64,000 bases of DNA from Megaleporinus macrocephalus (lineage: Eukaryota; Chordata; Actinopteri; Characiformes; Anostomidae), in NCBI GenBank assembly GCA_021613375.1, contig CM038727.1, positions 4,514,958 through 4,578,957 of the forward strand. Direction: 5' to 3'. The notes under the pieces are model-generated. The model was not told where the DNA came from, ran no database searches, and was given only the letters and a program-made list of their open reading frames with translations. Below, piece by piece: positions 34,386-46,335 of the stretch. How positions within the stretch are numbered: position 1 is the stretch's first letter; every line of letters starts with the position of its first letter. The position numbers and the translations under genes were made by a program.

Positions 34386-34814
34386 TCCTTATCAGCATTA
34401 TTATTATTAATATTATTATTGATCATGTTAATGAGTTGTTTCAGCTCTAAATCCGTCACGTTCTGAGTGATCAACCGCAGGAACAGGCATATACTGCACA
34501 CTGAAGCTGCCGCGTAGCCTTATTACTGTGTCTGATTACACAGATCAGTAATTAGCCCTCGGTCTAAGGTTTAATTGGGGTCCCGGTGGTGGAGGAACCC
34601 TTATTTCCTTCATTACCGCCAACAGTGTGGAAGCGATATGGACCCGTTTATGTGTTATGTGGAATTCTCAGTGCTGCCGACATCATTCCAGGAACATTCA
34701 CTGAGCTGTTTTGGTCTTTGGGGCTTAATTTCTACTCCGATTAGTGCTTTTTGGCTTATTGGGTTTGAAGGCAATGGCCTTTAATGAAAACCCATTCAAA
34801 TGGACTAGGCCTAC
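34386..34814. other. Complex island, CNE-like
   Basis: Non-repetitive, with constrained-looking phrases such as CAGATCAGTAATTAGCCCTC and GGCCTTTAATGAAAACCCAT. No exon is supported. Confidence 0.45.
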
Positions 34815-34975
34815 ATCCTTAAAGAGGGTTCTTCAAGGGTTCTTTAGTAAAGGGAGTGGTTCTGTTGTGACAAGCTTGACATCATAACTATAGCAGAAGC
34901 CTTTTTGGTGCTATATAGAACCACATACAACACATTCTCCATCAACATGAAGAACCATTGCTGCTGAACATGAGG
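34815..34975 (+). mobile_element. Small interspersed fish repeat fragment
   Basis: It contains AGGGTTCTTCAAGGGTTCTT and CTATATAGAACCACAT, phrases typical of a short MITE-like family widespread in teleosts. Ends are not defined. Assignment is from memory of such repeats and is not tested. Confidence 0.5.
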
Positions 34976-35079
34976 TCATCGCTCTGTTTACTGTTCTTTC
35001 ATTGGCTGAATGTTCTTAAATGGTCTAACCAGGAGCAGGACCTTCACCACCACTGACCAGAGATTAGATTACAGCAACT

Positions 35080-36100
35080 TCCTCATCCTCACATGTTGGA
35101 CTGATTTCACTCCACAATACAGTAACTCACTATCACCTCTTCAGTTACTAGGTGGTAATACAGTGACTCACTATCACCTCTTCAGTTATAAAGTGGTACT
35201 ACAGTGACTCACCATCACCTCTTCAGGTACAAAGTGGTACTATAGTGACTCACCATCACATCTTCAGGTACAAAGTGGTACTACAGTGACTCACTATCAC
35301 CTCTTCCGATAGAAAGTGGTATTACAGTGACTCACTATCACCTCTTCAGGTACAAAGTGGTACTACAGTGACTCACTATCACCTCTTCAAGTACAAAGTG
35401 GTACTACAGTGACTCACTATCACCTCTTCAGGTACAAAGTGGTACTACAGTGACTCACTATCACCTCTTCAGGTGCAAAGTGGTACTACGGTGAATCACT
35501 ATCACCTCTTCAGGTACAAAGTGGTATTTCAGTGACTCACTATCACCTCTTCAGGTACAAAGTGGTACTACAGTAACTCACTATCACTTCTTCAGTTACA
35601 AAGTGGTATTTCAGTGACTCACTATCACCTCTTCAGGTACAAAGTGGTACTACAGTAACTCACTATCACTTCTTCAGTTACAAAGTGGTATTTCAGTGAG
35701 TCACTATCACCTCTTCAGGTACAAAGTGGTACTACAGTGACTCACTATCACCTCTTCAGGTACAAAGTGGTACTACGGTGACTCACTATCACCTCTTCAG
35801 GTACAAAGTGGTACTACAGTGACTCACTATCACCTCTTCAGGTACAAAGTGGTGCTACAGTGAGTCACTATCACCTCTTCAGGTAAAAAGTGGTACTACA
35901 GTGACTCACTATCACCTCTTCAGGTACAAAGTGGTACTACAATGACTCACTATCACCTCTTCAGGTAAAAAGTGGTACTACAGTAAGTCACTATCACCTC
36001 TTCAGGTACAAAGTGGTACTACAGTGACTCACTCTCAGCTCTTCAGATACAAAGTGGTACTACAGTGACACACTATCACCTCCTCAGGTACATACTGGTA
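35080..36100. repeat. 41-bp minisatellite, about 24 units
   Basis: The unit is GTGGTACTACAGTGACTCAC then TATCACCTCTTCAGGTACAA and A. Most units keep TGACTCA. Variants include TATTTCAGTGACTC, TACAGTAACTC and GTTACAAAG. No connection to the 40-bp array apart from the shared heptamer. Confidence 0.96.
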
Positions 36101-36372
36101 TTACCAGGCAGGATGGGCCGGGGATAGCTGGTTAACATGCTGACTCTTTTGCTGCGTTTGGAATGTAGATGAAGTGTCTGAATGTGTTGTTCGTGCGGTA
36201 TGATGGGGGTAAATTTGCTCTTTGACTGTGTTTTGTGTTTTGAAGGTATGTCTGTTTCTTCTCTCTTTCTCTGGTGTTCTTGCCCTCCAGACCAGTTCTG
36301 TCATTATACATTCAGAACCTCCACATCTGAACTGACAAAACACGCACAGAATATCAAAAACAGAGCGCCTGA

Positions 36373-36374
<2 letters not shown>
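36101..36374. other. Unrecognised DNA
   Basis: Normal-complexity sequence, nothing recognised. Confidence 0.35.
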
Positions 36375-36410
<36 letters not shown>

Positions 36411-36418
36411 GCAAAGAG

Positions 36419-36450
<32 letters not shown>

Positions 36451-37185
36451 GCAGGCATGCATAGAGAGAGAGAGGCAGGCATAGAGGGTGGGAGAGAGAG
36501 AGAGAGAAAGAGGAGAGACAGGCATAGAGGGAGAGAGAGAGAGAGAGGCAGGTATAGAGAGAGAAAGAAAGAGAGAGAGAGAGAGAAGCAGTCATAGAGG
36601 AACAGAGAGAGAGAGAGAGAAGCAGTCATAGAGAGAGAGAGAAAGAGAGAAAGAGAGAGAGAAAGGCAGGTATAGAGAGAGAAAGAGAGAAAGAGAGAGA
36701 GAAAGGCAGGTATAGAGAGAGAGAGAGAGAGAGAGAGTGAAAGAAAGAGAGAGGCAGGTATAGAGAGAGTGAGAGAGAAGCAGGCATTGAGAAAGAGAGA
36801 GGCAGGCATAGAGAGAGAGAGAAAGAGAGAAAGAGAAAGGCAGGTATAGAGAGAGAAAGAAAGAGAGAGAGAGAGAGAGAGAGAGTGAGAGAGAAGCAGG
36901 CATTGAGAAAGAGAGAGAGAGAGGGGCAGGCATAGAGAGAGGTTCAGAGAAAGAGAGAGAGAGGCCAAGAGAGGTGTGGAGGGAGAGAAAGAGGGGCAGA
37001 GAGAGGCATAGAGGGAGAGGTAGAGAGAGGCAGGCCGAGAGATGTGCGAGGGAGAGAGACAGGGAAGCCAAGAGAGGTGCAGAGAGAAGCAGGCAGAGGG
37101 AGAGGACGAGGGAGAGAGAGGGAGAGGATGAGGGAGAGAGAGGGAGAGGACGAGGGAGAAAGAGAGGCAGAGACAGAGAACGTGA
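36375..37185. repeat. GA-rich simple repeat with GGCAGGCATAGAGAG motif
   Basis: (GA)n runs are punctuated by GGCAGGTATAGAGAG, AAGCAGTCATAGAG and similar sub-motifs, giving a loose period of 40-60 bp. Long Ser/Leu frames on the minus strand are artefacts. Confidence 0.94.
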
Positions 37186-37534
37186 CTAGGCCTGTCACAG
37201 TTACTCTGTTGATTTATAACTCTGCTCCTCTGTGGATCGTCCTCCTGCTGGACTCTCGTTCAGTAACCAGAAAACAGCCTGAGCGCTTCTCTCACTCGGA
37301 GTCAGCGCTTACTCACGCTGGCTGCTTTGTTTTTAATAAAAATGTATTTATAAAAAGTATTTACTGAATGAATCGTTTAGATCATTACATTACTGGACTA
37401 ACTAGTCACATGTACTCGCTAATCAGGACTGTATTTGAGTGCCGTTGTTTGTTATGTATATCTATCTTTAAGAAATGTGCATAAAACACCGTTTATTATA
37501 TTAGTTTGTATGTACAGATATTAAACCAAGTGGG
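37186..37534. other. Unrecognised DNA
   Basis: Normal-complexity, AT-rich in the second half. Nothing is recognised. Confidence 0.35.
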
Positions 37535-38035
37535 AGGTGGTTCTATTTAAAACCACCCCATTGTATTAACACACATTATCCATATCAGCTCCACTGACCA
37601 TACAGGAGCTCCACTTCCAGACTGTAGTTCATCTGATTCTCTGTATACTTTATTACTCTGTTCTTTAATGATCTGGACCCCCACAGGACCACCACAGAAC
37701 AGATACTATTAGGGAGGTGGGTCATTCTCAGCACTGCAGTGACACTGACATGGTGGTGAGGTGTTAATGTGTGTTGTGCTGTTGTACACTCTATGAGACA
37801 CTCCTACTACTTGCTGGTCCACCTTGTAGATGTAAAGTCAGAGACAGTAGCTCATCTGCTGCTGCACAGTTTGAGTTCCTCTAGTCCTTCATCAGTGGAC
37901 ACAGGATGCCGCCCACAGGACACTGCTGTCTGGATAGTTTTGGTTGGGGGACGATTCTCAGTCCAGCAGTGATACTGAGGAGGTGTTTAAACACTCCAGC
38001 AGCACACACACTAATACACCACCATACAGTAGTAG
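37535..38035 (+). mobile_element. Foldback element, copy 2 (left arm and centre)
   Basis: It is co-linear with 58884-59275: CAGCTCCACTGACCATACAG, then the arm ending CACTGCAGTGACACTGACAT, then the centre GTCCACCTTGTAGATGTAAA and CTGTCTGGATAGTTTTGGTT. It continues into CAGTCCAGCAGTGATACTGA and decays near CACACACTAATACACCACCA. The right arm is not present. Confidence 0.88.
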
Positions 38036-39284
38036 TGTATTAAAGTGCATAGTTGTTTCATCATCAATGCCTATAATTAATTATGCTAATTAAATGTATT
38101 TGTTTATTAACATCAAGTTTCTTATAGTAAAGTCAAAAGTGGTCAGACGGGCGTATCTCGCCTTTTACCTCTCGATATCCATCAACTGCAAACAGCTGAC
38201 CCGCAACGTGAGTGCAAATAAACAAACGTTACTCAGTGCTGCCCTCTAAAGGTGGTTTAGTGGTATTTGTATCCCGTTCAGCTTCTCAGTAAAGATTTAT
38301 TTACCTGTGTTTGTCTCCTAGTTCTGTCTGTTGTGATGTAAACGTGTGAATAAGCTGTGTGAGTGTAAAAGTCAGACTCATTGTCGGTGGAGATTAAGCC
38401 TGTGATACAAGTGCAGCAGACGAGGTCAGAGGAATCAGAGGATCAGGTCAGAGTATGTTAGAACCTGTTAGAGCTTTTTCTTAGACTTCCTTCACTGAAG
38501 CTTCAGATGTTCAGATGACTCTTTAAAGGACTTCATCTACTGATCAGATGCTTTTGCGCAAATTGGGCTAATTTACAACAAAACTGCCTTAAAAAGAGTT
38601 TATAAATAGTTTATTAACGATTATAAATTAGGTCTGATGTTGTTGATGGGTATTTTACTGATATGCAGTAAGCAAGACCAGCCAGAGCTTCCCAAAAGCA
38701 CCTTAATCTCATTAGAACTGGTGGAGAGAGTGTTCAGTGTGAATAGATTAATGTGAGCTCACTCTCTGGCAAGCATTGGTTGCCTTTTTATGAGTTATAA
38801 CTGCCTATTAATTATTATAATATGTTAATAACCTAATTCATAATGTTTTGAACCATTCATTAACATTTAATTTAAAAGGTTTTCATTCAGAAGCATCTTC
38901 ACTAGTGGTCTTTGCACCTCGCTACACATCTACCAACTGCTCCTCCTCTGCAGACTCATTAATCACACCTCTGTGCACCAGTAGGGTTGCCAGGTCTTGC
39001 TCCTGATTTCCTCATTTTGACCTGAATGCTTAGAACTTTAGTTCTCAATGAAAACACAGCCTTGGAGTTGGACACACAGCAGTGGCAGCCTGCAGGGGGC
39101 ACTGTTGTGCAGATTATTGGAGAAGCCCCTCCCTGTGTTTTCCCTCTCTCACACAGACAGACACACAACTGCAGGTCGGCTCTGTATGTGTACCACGTGT
39201 GGACAGTAGACGAGAATGGGTTTAGGGTGAGGGTCTGGTGATGTTAGAATACTCTTATTGGTGTGAATGTATGAGGAGAGAAGC
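38036..39284. other. Unrecognised DNA
   Basis: Normal complexity and AT-rich in parts. No array, transposon or exon is recognised with confidence. Confidence 0.35.
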
Positions 39285-39545
39285 TCTGATGCTCCAGTTC
39301 AGTGGGGTTGAGGGGGTCAGGGCTCCAGACTCCTCACACCAGGTCTTTATGGAGCTGCTCTGTGTACAGGGGCACAGTCATGCTGGAACAGGAAAGGGTT
39401 AAACTACTGCTGGAAGTATTTAATGTTGTAATGCTGCAGTATTATTGTTACCCTCCACTTTAACTGAACAGCCCAAACCCAGATCCCTCCATCAGACTGT
39501 CCAATAGTGAAACCTGATTCATCAGTCCAGAGAACATGTTTCCAC
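39285..39545 (-). mobile_element. Tc1-like remnant, left flank of the 33-bp array
   Basis: It is co-linear with the Tc1-like copy at 27799-29027: a GTTGAGG-GGTCAGG stretch, CTTTATGGAGCTGCTCTGTG, GTCATGCTGGAACAGGAAAG, CATCAGACTG and then CAGTCCAGAGAACATGTTTC. In the Tc1-like copy the next sequence is CTAGAGTCCAGTGGCGTCGT followed by GCTTTACTCC, which is where the array starts here. Confidence 0.8.
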
Positions 39546-41450
39546 CAAGCTTTACTCCTGCTCCAGAGTCCGGCGTGTCAGGCTTTACTCCCGCTTCAGA
39601 GTCCGGCGTGTCAGGCTTTACTCCTGCTCCAGAGTCCGGCGTGTCAGGCTTTACTCCCGCTTCAGAGTCCGGTGGGTCGGGTTTTACTTCTGCCCCAGAG
39701 TCTGGCTGGTCGGGCTTTACTTTCGCTCCTGAGTCCATTGGATGTGCTTTTCTCCCACTCCAGAGTCTGGCGTGTCAGGCTTTACTCCTGCTCCAGAGTC
39801 CGGCGTGTCAGGCTTTACTCCTGCTCCAGAGTCCGGCGTGTCAGGCTTTACTCCCGCTTCAGAGTCCGGTGGGTCGGGTTTTACTTCTGCCCCAGAGTCT
39901 GGCTGGTCGGGCTTTACTTTCGCTCCTGAGTCCATTGGATGTGCTTTTCTCCCACTCCAGAGTCCGGCGTGTCAGGCTTTACTCCTGCTCCAGAGTCCGG
40001 CGTGTCAGGCTTTACTCCTGCTCCAGAGTCCGGTGGGTCAGGTTTTACTCCTGCTCCAGAGTCCGGTGGGTCAGGTTTTACTCCTGCTCCAGAGTCCGGC
40101 GTGTCAGGCTTTACTCCTGCTCCAGAGTCCGGTGGGTCAGGTTTCACTCCTGCTCCAGAGTCCGGTGGGTCAGGTTTTACTCCTGCTCCAGAGTCTGGCG
40201 GGTCAGGCTTTACTCCTGCTCCAGAGTCCGGCGTGTCAGGCTTTACTCCCGCTTCAGAGTCCGGTGGGTCGGGTTTTACTTCTGCCCCAGAGTCTGGCTG
40301 GTCGGGCTTTACTTTCGCTCCTGAGTCCATTGGATGTGCTTTTCTCCCACTCCAGAGTCCGGCGTGTCAGGCTTTACTCCTGCTCCAGAGACTGGCGGGT
40401 CGGGTTTTACTCCCACTTCATAGTCAGGCAGGCCGGAGCTTGACTCCCGCACCAAAGTCCGGCGGGTCAGGCTTTACTCCTGCTCCAGAGTCCGGTGGGC
40501 CAGGTTTTACTCCTGCTCCAGAGTCCGGTGGGTCAGGTTTTACCTTTGCCCCAGAGTCTGGCGTGTCAGGCTTTACTCCTGCTCCAGAGTCCGGTGGGCC
40601 AGGTTTTACTCCTGCTCCAGAGTCTGGCGTGTCAGGCTTTACTCCTGCTCCAGAGTCTGGCGGGTTGGGTTTTACTCCTGCTCCAGAGTCCGGTGGGTCA
40701 GGTTTTACTTCTGCCCCAGAGTCTGGCAGGTCGGGTTTTACTTCTGCCCCAGAGTCCGGCGGCCGGAACTTTACTCCCGCTCCAGAGTCCGGCGGGTCGG
40801 GCTTTACTCCTGCTCCAGAGTCCGGTGGGTCAGGTTTTACTTCTGCCCCAGAGTCTGGCAGGTCGGGTTTTACTTCTGCCCCAGAGTCCGGCGGCCGGAA
40901 CTTTACTCCCGCTCCAGAGTCCGGCGTGTCAGGCTTTACTCCTGCTCCAGAGTCCGGTGGGTCAGGTTTTACTTCTGCCCCAGAGTCTGGCAGGTCGGGT
41001 TTTACTTCTGCCCCAGAGTCCGGCGGCCGGAACTTTACTCCCGCTCCAGAGTCCGGCGTGTCAGGCTTTACTCCTGCTCCAGAGTCCGGTGGGTCAGGTT
41101 TTACTCCTGCTCCAGAGTCTGGCGTGTCAGGCTTTACTCCTGCTCCAGAGTCTGGCGGGTCGGGTTTTACTCCCGCTTCATAGTCCGGCAGGCCGAAGCT
41201 TTTCTCCCGCTCCAGAGTCCGGCGGCCGGAACTTTACTCCCGCTCCAAAGTCCAGCAGCCTGGAGCTTTACTCCCGCACCAGAGTCCGGCGGCCAGAGCT
41301 TTACTCCCGCTCCAGAGTCTGGTGGGTTGGGCTTTACTCCCACTCCAGAGTCTGGCACGTCGGGCTTTACTCCTGCTCCAGATTCTGGCGGGTCAGGCTT
41401 TACTCCTGCCCCAGAGTCCGGCGGGTCGGGCTTAACTCCCGCTCCAGTTC
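39546..41450. repeat. 33-bp minisatellite, about 57 units
   Basis: The unit is CTCCAGAGTCCGGCGTGTCA followed by GGCTTTACTCCTG. Subtypes have GGTGGGTCAGG, GGCGGCCGGAACT or GCTGGTCGGG. A composite of several units ending in CCTGAGTCCATTGGATGTGC occurs three times (about 39635-39760, 39832-39957, 40232-40357). The 33-bp period keeps long frames open (repeat SGGSGFTPAPE), but no start or signal supports a gene. The unit matches a segment of the flanking Tc1-like element. Confidence 0.95.
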
Positions 41451-41765
41451 GGAATTCTGCAACCAGTGATTTTCATGTGCACTCTGCGTCCACGCTCTGT
41501 TATTATATCCATTTCACAATACTAGCTCTTACCATCGTCTGGGGCAGCTCTAGCAGGGCAGAAATTGTACGTACTGGCTTCTGGTGAAGATGCATCCTCT
41601 GCTAGTCCCATAATTAAAACCACTGAGCTCTTCAGTATAAGCCCATTCCTCTGTCTAAAGGTTTTGTCTATGGTGACTGCATGGTTATATACTTAATTAT
41701 ACACACCTGTTAATGATTAGTAGAGGCGTTCATATGCTTTTGCTCATAAATTGTAAAAGATTTGA
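41451..41765 (-). mobile_element. Probable Tc1-like right flank of the 33-bp array
   Basis: Contains TGACTGCATGGTTATATACT, ATTATACACACCTGTTAATG and TTCATATGCTTTTGCTCATA. These follow the order of the right end of fish Tc1-like elements (GTCTGCATGACTGGGTGC, TTATACACCTGTGG, then an ACTTTTGG inverted repeat). The match is weaker than on the left side. Confidence 0.55.
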
Positions 41766-41871
41766 TTCATTTCATTATTATTTTTTCAATTAGTCGATTC
41801 ATCTAATGACTCATTTTTAGATTACTCTAGGATTGTGTGTTAGGATTTTGTTTTTTTACTTTATGGATTTG

Positions 41872-41955
<84 letters not shown>

Positions 41956-42405
41956 GTATTAAAGGGTACCTCAAACACACGTGATCTATAAATGATTAAA
42001 GACTAAAAGTCTACGCTCTGACACGTAGCCTACATGCCTCACACAAAAGTAATCGGACAGTTTGTGGACTATATATTTTAACAGAGAGTCATTTGAGAAG
42101 CAGCTATGTGTGTTTTAAAGCTCCGCGGTATCTAGAACAGTCTCAGGTTCCACACTGGACGATTAAGAAATGGTTAGCGATGTGTAGTCATAGCACTACT
42201 ACTGAAAGAAACATGTTTTAAGGCTCTACAATAAATTTGGATACGCGCGGAGTCTTCTGTCCGTACTCTGTGTTCATATTGTACATACATTGGTTTTGGG
42301 AAAACTTACGGATACACTCGGATTGGAGCAATACCACTGGAGACCGTGGGGGCAGTGCAAGACGCGACCACTTCCACGGACACGACGAAGAATAAACGGT
42401 GGGAC
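41766..42405. mobile_element. hAT-like non-autonomous element, copy 2 (both ends lost)
   Basis: It is co-linear with 25730-26300: CAATTAGTCGATTCATCTAA, a TA run, ACACGTAGCCTACATGCCTC, GCGGTATCTAGAACAGTCTC, and GAGACCGTGGGGGCAGTGCA. Both copies read EQYHWRPWGQCKT in one frame, which shows common ancestry rather than a gene. Confidence 0.85.
41873..41951. repeat. (TA)n microsatellite inside hAT-like copy 2
   Basis: About 78 bp of pure TA at the same position within the element as the TA run at 25831-25920. Confidence 0.97.
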
Positions 42406-43204
42406 TAAGATAAAATTTGGAGTATGGCCTGTAAAAAGTATTAGTACTCCTTCTGGAAAAACATTAAGTGGTCTTCCGAGCGTCGTGGGGGGGATAAATA
42501 CAGGGGGGAAGTGTAAGCGGCCCTTTAACTGTACATAAATGACCCTCTCTCAGCTCCCCTGCTACTCCAGCCTCAGTCTTATTCAGCCTCATTAAACATC
42601 ATTCTATGGGTGTTGGTTCATTCGGATGAAGTGTGTCCCGAAATGGAATAGCGCACCCCGCTGACGTCAAGCGCTCCCTTCATTTCCCCGCTCCGGAGCT
42701 GGCGCACAACAGGGAGGAGGAGAAATGAAGACGAGCTGGAGATCGCTGTGTAATTAATTGTTCTCCGTGTGTTTGGTTTTCATTCTCCGCTCGAAATAGT
42801 TTACCAAATCACACACACGCACACACACACACTCACACACACACACCCAGCACAAGTCTGCTAACTCTGCTTTGAAGCGGCTCTTTTGATGTGAGTGAAC
42901 GAGTGAACGAGTGGAAGTTTATTTTAAAAAGTGTCTGTTTGTGTTAATGAAGTATAGGAATTAATTTGGTGCCAAACGTTTCAAATAATAATATCACAAA
43001 ACAAAATATAAAGTATCAAGATGTCTAAACGACGGTCCGGGTTGGATTCTACACTGCCAGAGTCCAGTGGTGGAGTGGTGGACTGCCAATCTGTCCATGG
43101 TGTAACCCGCCTTCGCCCGATGACTAAATTTTCACTTATTTCGCTTATTTCCGTAACACTTCCTAGAAATCCTGTATTTATCATATCATTATGAATGCAT
43201 TTGT
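42406..43204. other. Complex island with a perfect CRE motif
   Basis: 42560-42800 is GC-balanced and CNE-like, with TGACGTCA at 42662-42669 and GTGTAATTAATTGTTCTCCG near 42749. A short CA run lies at 42810-42848. The remainder is unrecognised. No exon is supported. Confidence 0.45.
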
Positions 43205-46200
43205 ATGCAGTCGATGGCGGTGGTGGTGAGAGTCGATGGCGGTTGTGGTGAGAGTCGATTTCTGTGAAGGGGAGAGTCGATGGCGGTGATGGTGTGAGTC
43301 GATGTCTGTGATGGTGTGAGTCGATGTCTGTGAAGGGGAGAGTCGATGTCTGTGATGGTGTGAGTCGATGGCGGTGATGGTGTGAGTCGATGGCGGTGAT
43401 GGTGTGAGTCGATGTCTGTGATGGTGTGAGTCGATGTCTGTGATGGTGAGAGTCGATGTCTGTGATGGTGTGAGTCGATGTCTGTGAAGGGGAGAGTCGA
43501 TGGCGGTGATGGTGAGTCGATGTCTGTGATGGTGTGAGTCGATGGTGGTGAAGGGGAGAGTCGATGGCGGTGAAGGGGAGAGTCGATGTCTGTGAAGGGG
43601 AGAGTCGATGGCGGTGATGGTGAGAGTCGATGTCTGTGATGGTGAGAGTCGATGTCTGTGAAGGGGAGAGTCGATGGCGGTGATGGTGAGTCGATGTCTG
43701 TGATGGTGTGAGTCGATGTCTGTGATGGTGTGAGTCGATGTCTGTGAAGGGGAGAGTCGATGGCGGTGATGGTGAGTCGATGTCTGTGATGGTGAGAGTC
43801 GATGTCTGTGATGGTGTGAGTCGATGGTGGTGAAGGGGAGAGTCGATGTCTGTGAAGGGGAGAGTCGATGGCGGTGATGGTGAGTCGATGTCTGTGATGG
43901 TGTGAGTCGATGTCTGTGATGGTGTGAGTCGATGTCTGTGAAGGGGAGAGTCGATGGCGGTGATGGTGAGTCGATGTCTGTGATGGTGTGAGTCGATGTC
44001 TGTGATGGTGTGAGTCGATGTCTGTGAAGGGGAGAGTCGATGTCTGTGATGGTGAGTCGATGGCTGTGATGGTGAGTCGATGTCTGTGATGGTGTGAGTC
44101 GATGTCTGTGATGGTGTGAGTCGATGGCGGTGATGGTGTGAGTCGATGTCTGTGATGGTGTGAGTCGATGTCTGTGATGGTGAGAGTCGATGTCTGTGAT
44201 GGTGTGAGTCGATGTCTGTGAAGGGGAGAGTCGATGGCTGTGATGGTGAGTCGATGTCTGTGATGGTGTGAGTCGATGTCTGTGATGGTGTGAGTCGATG
44301 TCTGTGAAGGGGAGAGTCGATGGCTGTGATGGTGAGTCGATGTCTGTGATGGTGTGAGTCGATGTCTGTGATGGTGAGTCGATGGCGGTGATGGTGAGAG
44401 TCGATGGCTGTGATGGTGTGAGTCGATGGCTGTGATGGTGAGAGTCGATGTCTGTGATGGTGTGAGTCGATGTCTGTGAAGGGGAGAGTCGATGGCTGTG
44501 ATGGTGAGTCGATGTCTGTGATGGTGTGAGTCGATGTCTGTGATGGTGAGTCGATGGCGGTGATGGTGAGAGTCGATGGCTGTGATGGTGTGAGTCGATG
44601 GCTGTGATGGTGTGAGTCGATGTCTGTGATGGTGTGAGTCGATGGCGGTGATGGTGTGAGTCGATGGCTGTGATGGTGAGAGTCGATGGCTGTGATGGTG
44701 AGAGTCGATGTCTGTGATGGTGTGAGTCGATGGCGGTGAAGGGGAGAGTCGATGTCTGTGATGGTGAGAGTCGATGTCTGTGATGGTGTGAGTCGATGGC
44801 GGTGAAGGGGAGAGTCGATGTCTGTGATGGTGTGAGTCGATGGCTGTGATGGTGAAAGACGATGGCTGTGATGGTGAGAGTCGATGTCTGTGATGGTGTG
44901 AGTCGATGGCTGTGATGGTGAAAGACGATGGCTGTGATGGTGAGAGTCGATGGCGGTGGTGGTGAGAGTCGATGGCGGTGAAGGGGAGAGTCGATGTCTG
45001 TGATGGTGTGAGTCGATGGCTGTGATGGTGAAAGACGATGGCTGTGATGGTGAGAGGCGATGGCAGTGGTGGTGAGAGTCGATGGCGGTGAAGGGGAGAG
45101 TCGATGTCTGTGATGGTGAGAGTCGATGGCGGTGGTGGTGAGAGTCGATGGCGGTGAAGGGGAGAGTCAATGTCTGTGATGGTGAGAGTCGATGGCGGTG
45201 ATGGTGAGAGTCGATGGCGGTGATGGTGAGAGTCGATGGCGGTGGTGGTGAGAGTCGAAGGCTGTGATGGTGAGTCGATGACGGTGGTGGTGAGAGTCGA
45301 TGGCGGTGGTGGTGAGAGTTGATGGCGGTGAAGGGGAGAGTCGATGTCTGTGATGGTGAGAGTTGATGGTGGTGAAGGGGAGAGTCGATGGCTGTGATGG
45401 TGAGTCCATGGCTGTGATGGTGAAAGACGATGGCTGTGATGGTGAGTCGATGGCTGTGATGGTGAGTCGATGGCTGTGATGGTGAGTCGATGGCGGTGAT
45501 GGTGAGAGTCGATGTCTGTGATGGTGAGTCGATGGCGGTGGTGGTGAGTCGATGGCAGTGGTGGTGAGAGTCGATGGCGGTGAAGGGGAGAGTCGATGTC
45601 TGTGATGGTGAGAGTCGATAGCGGTGAAGGGGAGAGTCGATGTCTGTGATGGTGAGAGTCGATGGTGGTGAAGGGGAATGTCGATGGCTGTGATGGTGCC
45701 TCCATGGCTGTGATGGTGAAAAACGATGGATGTGATGGTGAGAGTCGATGGCGGTGGTGGTGAGAGTCGATGGCGGTGAAGGGGAGAGTCGATGTCTGTG
45801 ATGGTGTGAGTCAATGGCGGTGGTGGTGAGAGTCGATGGCGGTGAAGGGGAGAGTCGATGGCTGTGATGGTGAGAGTCGATGGCGGTGAAGGGGAGAGTC
45901 GATGGCTGTGATGGTGAGAGTCGATGGCGGTGAAGGGGAGAGTCGATGGCTGTGATGGTGAGAGTCGATGGCGGTGAAGGGGAGAGTCGATGGCTGTGAT
46001 GGTGAGAGTCGAAGGCGGTGGTGGTGAGAGTCGATGGCGGTGAAGGGGAGAGTCAATGTCTGTGATGGTGAGAGTCGAAGGCGGTGGTGGTGAGAGTCGA
46101 TGGTGGTGAAGGCGAGAGTCGATGTGGTGAAGGGGAGAGTCGATGTCTGTGATGGTGAGAGTCAATGGCGGTGGTGGTGAGAGTCGATGGCGGTGAAGGG

Positions 46201-46335
46201 GAGAGTCGATGTCTGTGATGGTGAGAGTCGATGGCGGTGAAGGGGAGAGTCAATGTCTCTGATGGTGAGAGTCGATGGCGGTGATGGTGAGAGTCGATGT
46301 CTGTGATGGTGAGAGTCGATGTCTGTGATGGTGAG
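43205..46335. repeat. 22-bp minisatellite, TCGATG subfamily
   Basis: Units read GTGTGAGTCGATGTCTGTGA plus TG, alternating with GAGAGTCGATGGCGGTGAAG and related forms of 20-22 bp. Two types, TGTCTGTGATGG and TGGCGGTGAAGGGG, are interspersed throughout. Because 3 x 22 = 66 and stops are absent on the minus strand, frames of 729 and 838 codons appear (SHHHRHRLSPS-type repeats); they are not genes. Confidence 0.96.

Noticed and set aside
39939..41183. 414-codon frame of SGGSGFTPAPE repeats resembling a collagen- or mucin-like protein
   Set aside because: A 33-bp minisatellite inside a transposon remnant, with no signal peptide, splice structure or conserved flanking domain.
43189..45705. 838-codon His/Ser/Pro-rich minus-strand frame
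   Set aside because: Artefact of a 22-bp repeat (three units per 66 bases); a second overlapping frame of similar size exists in another register.
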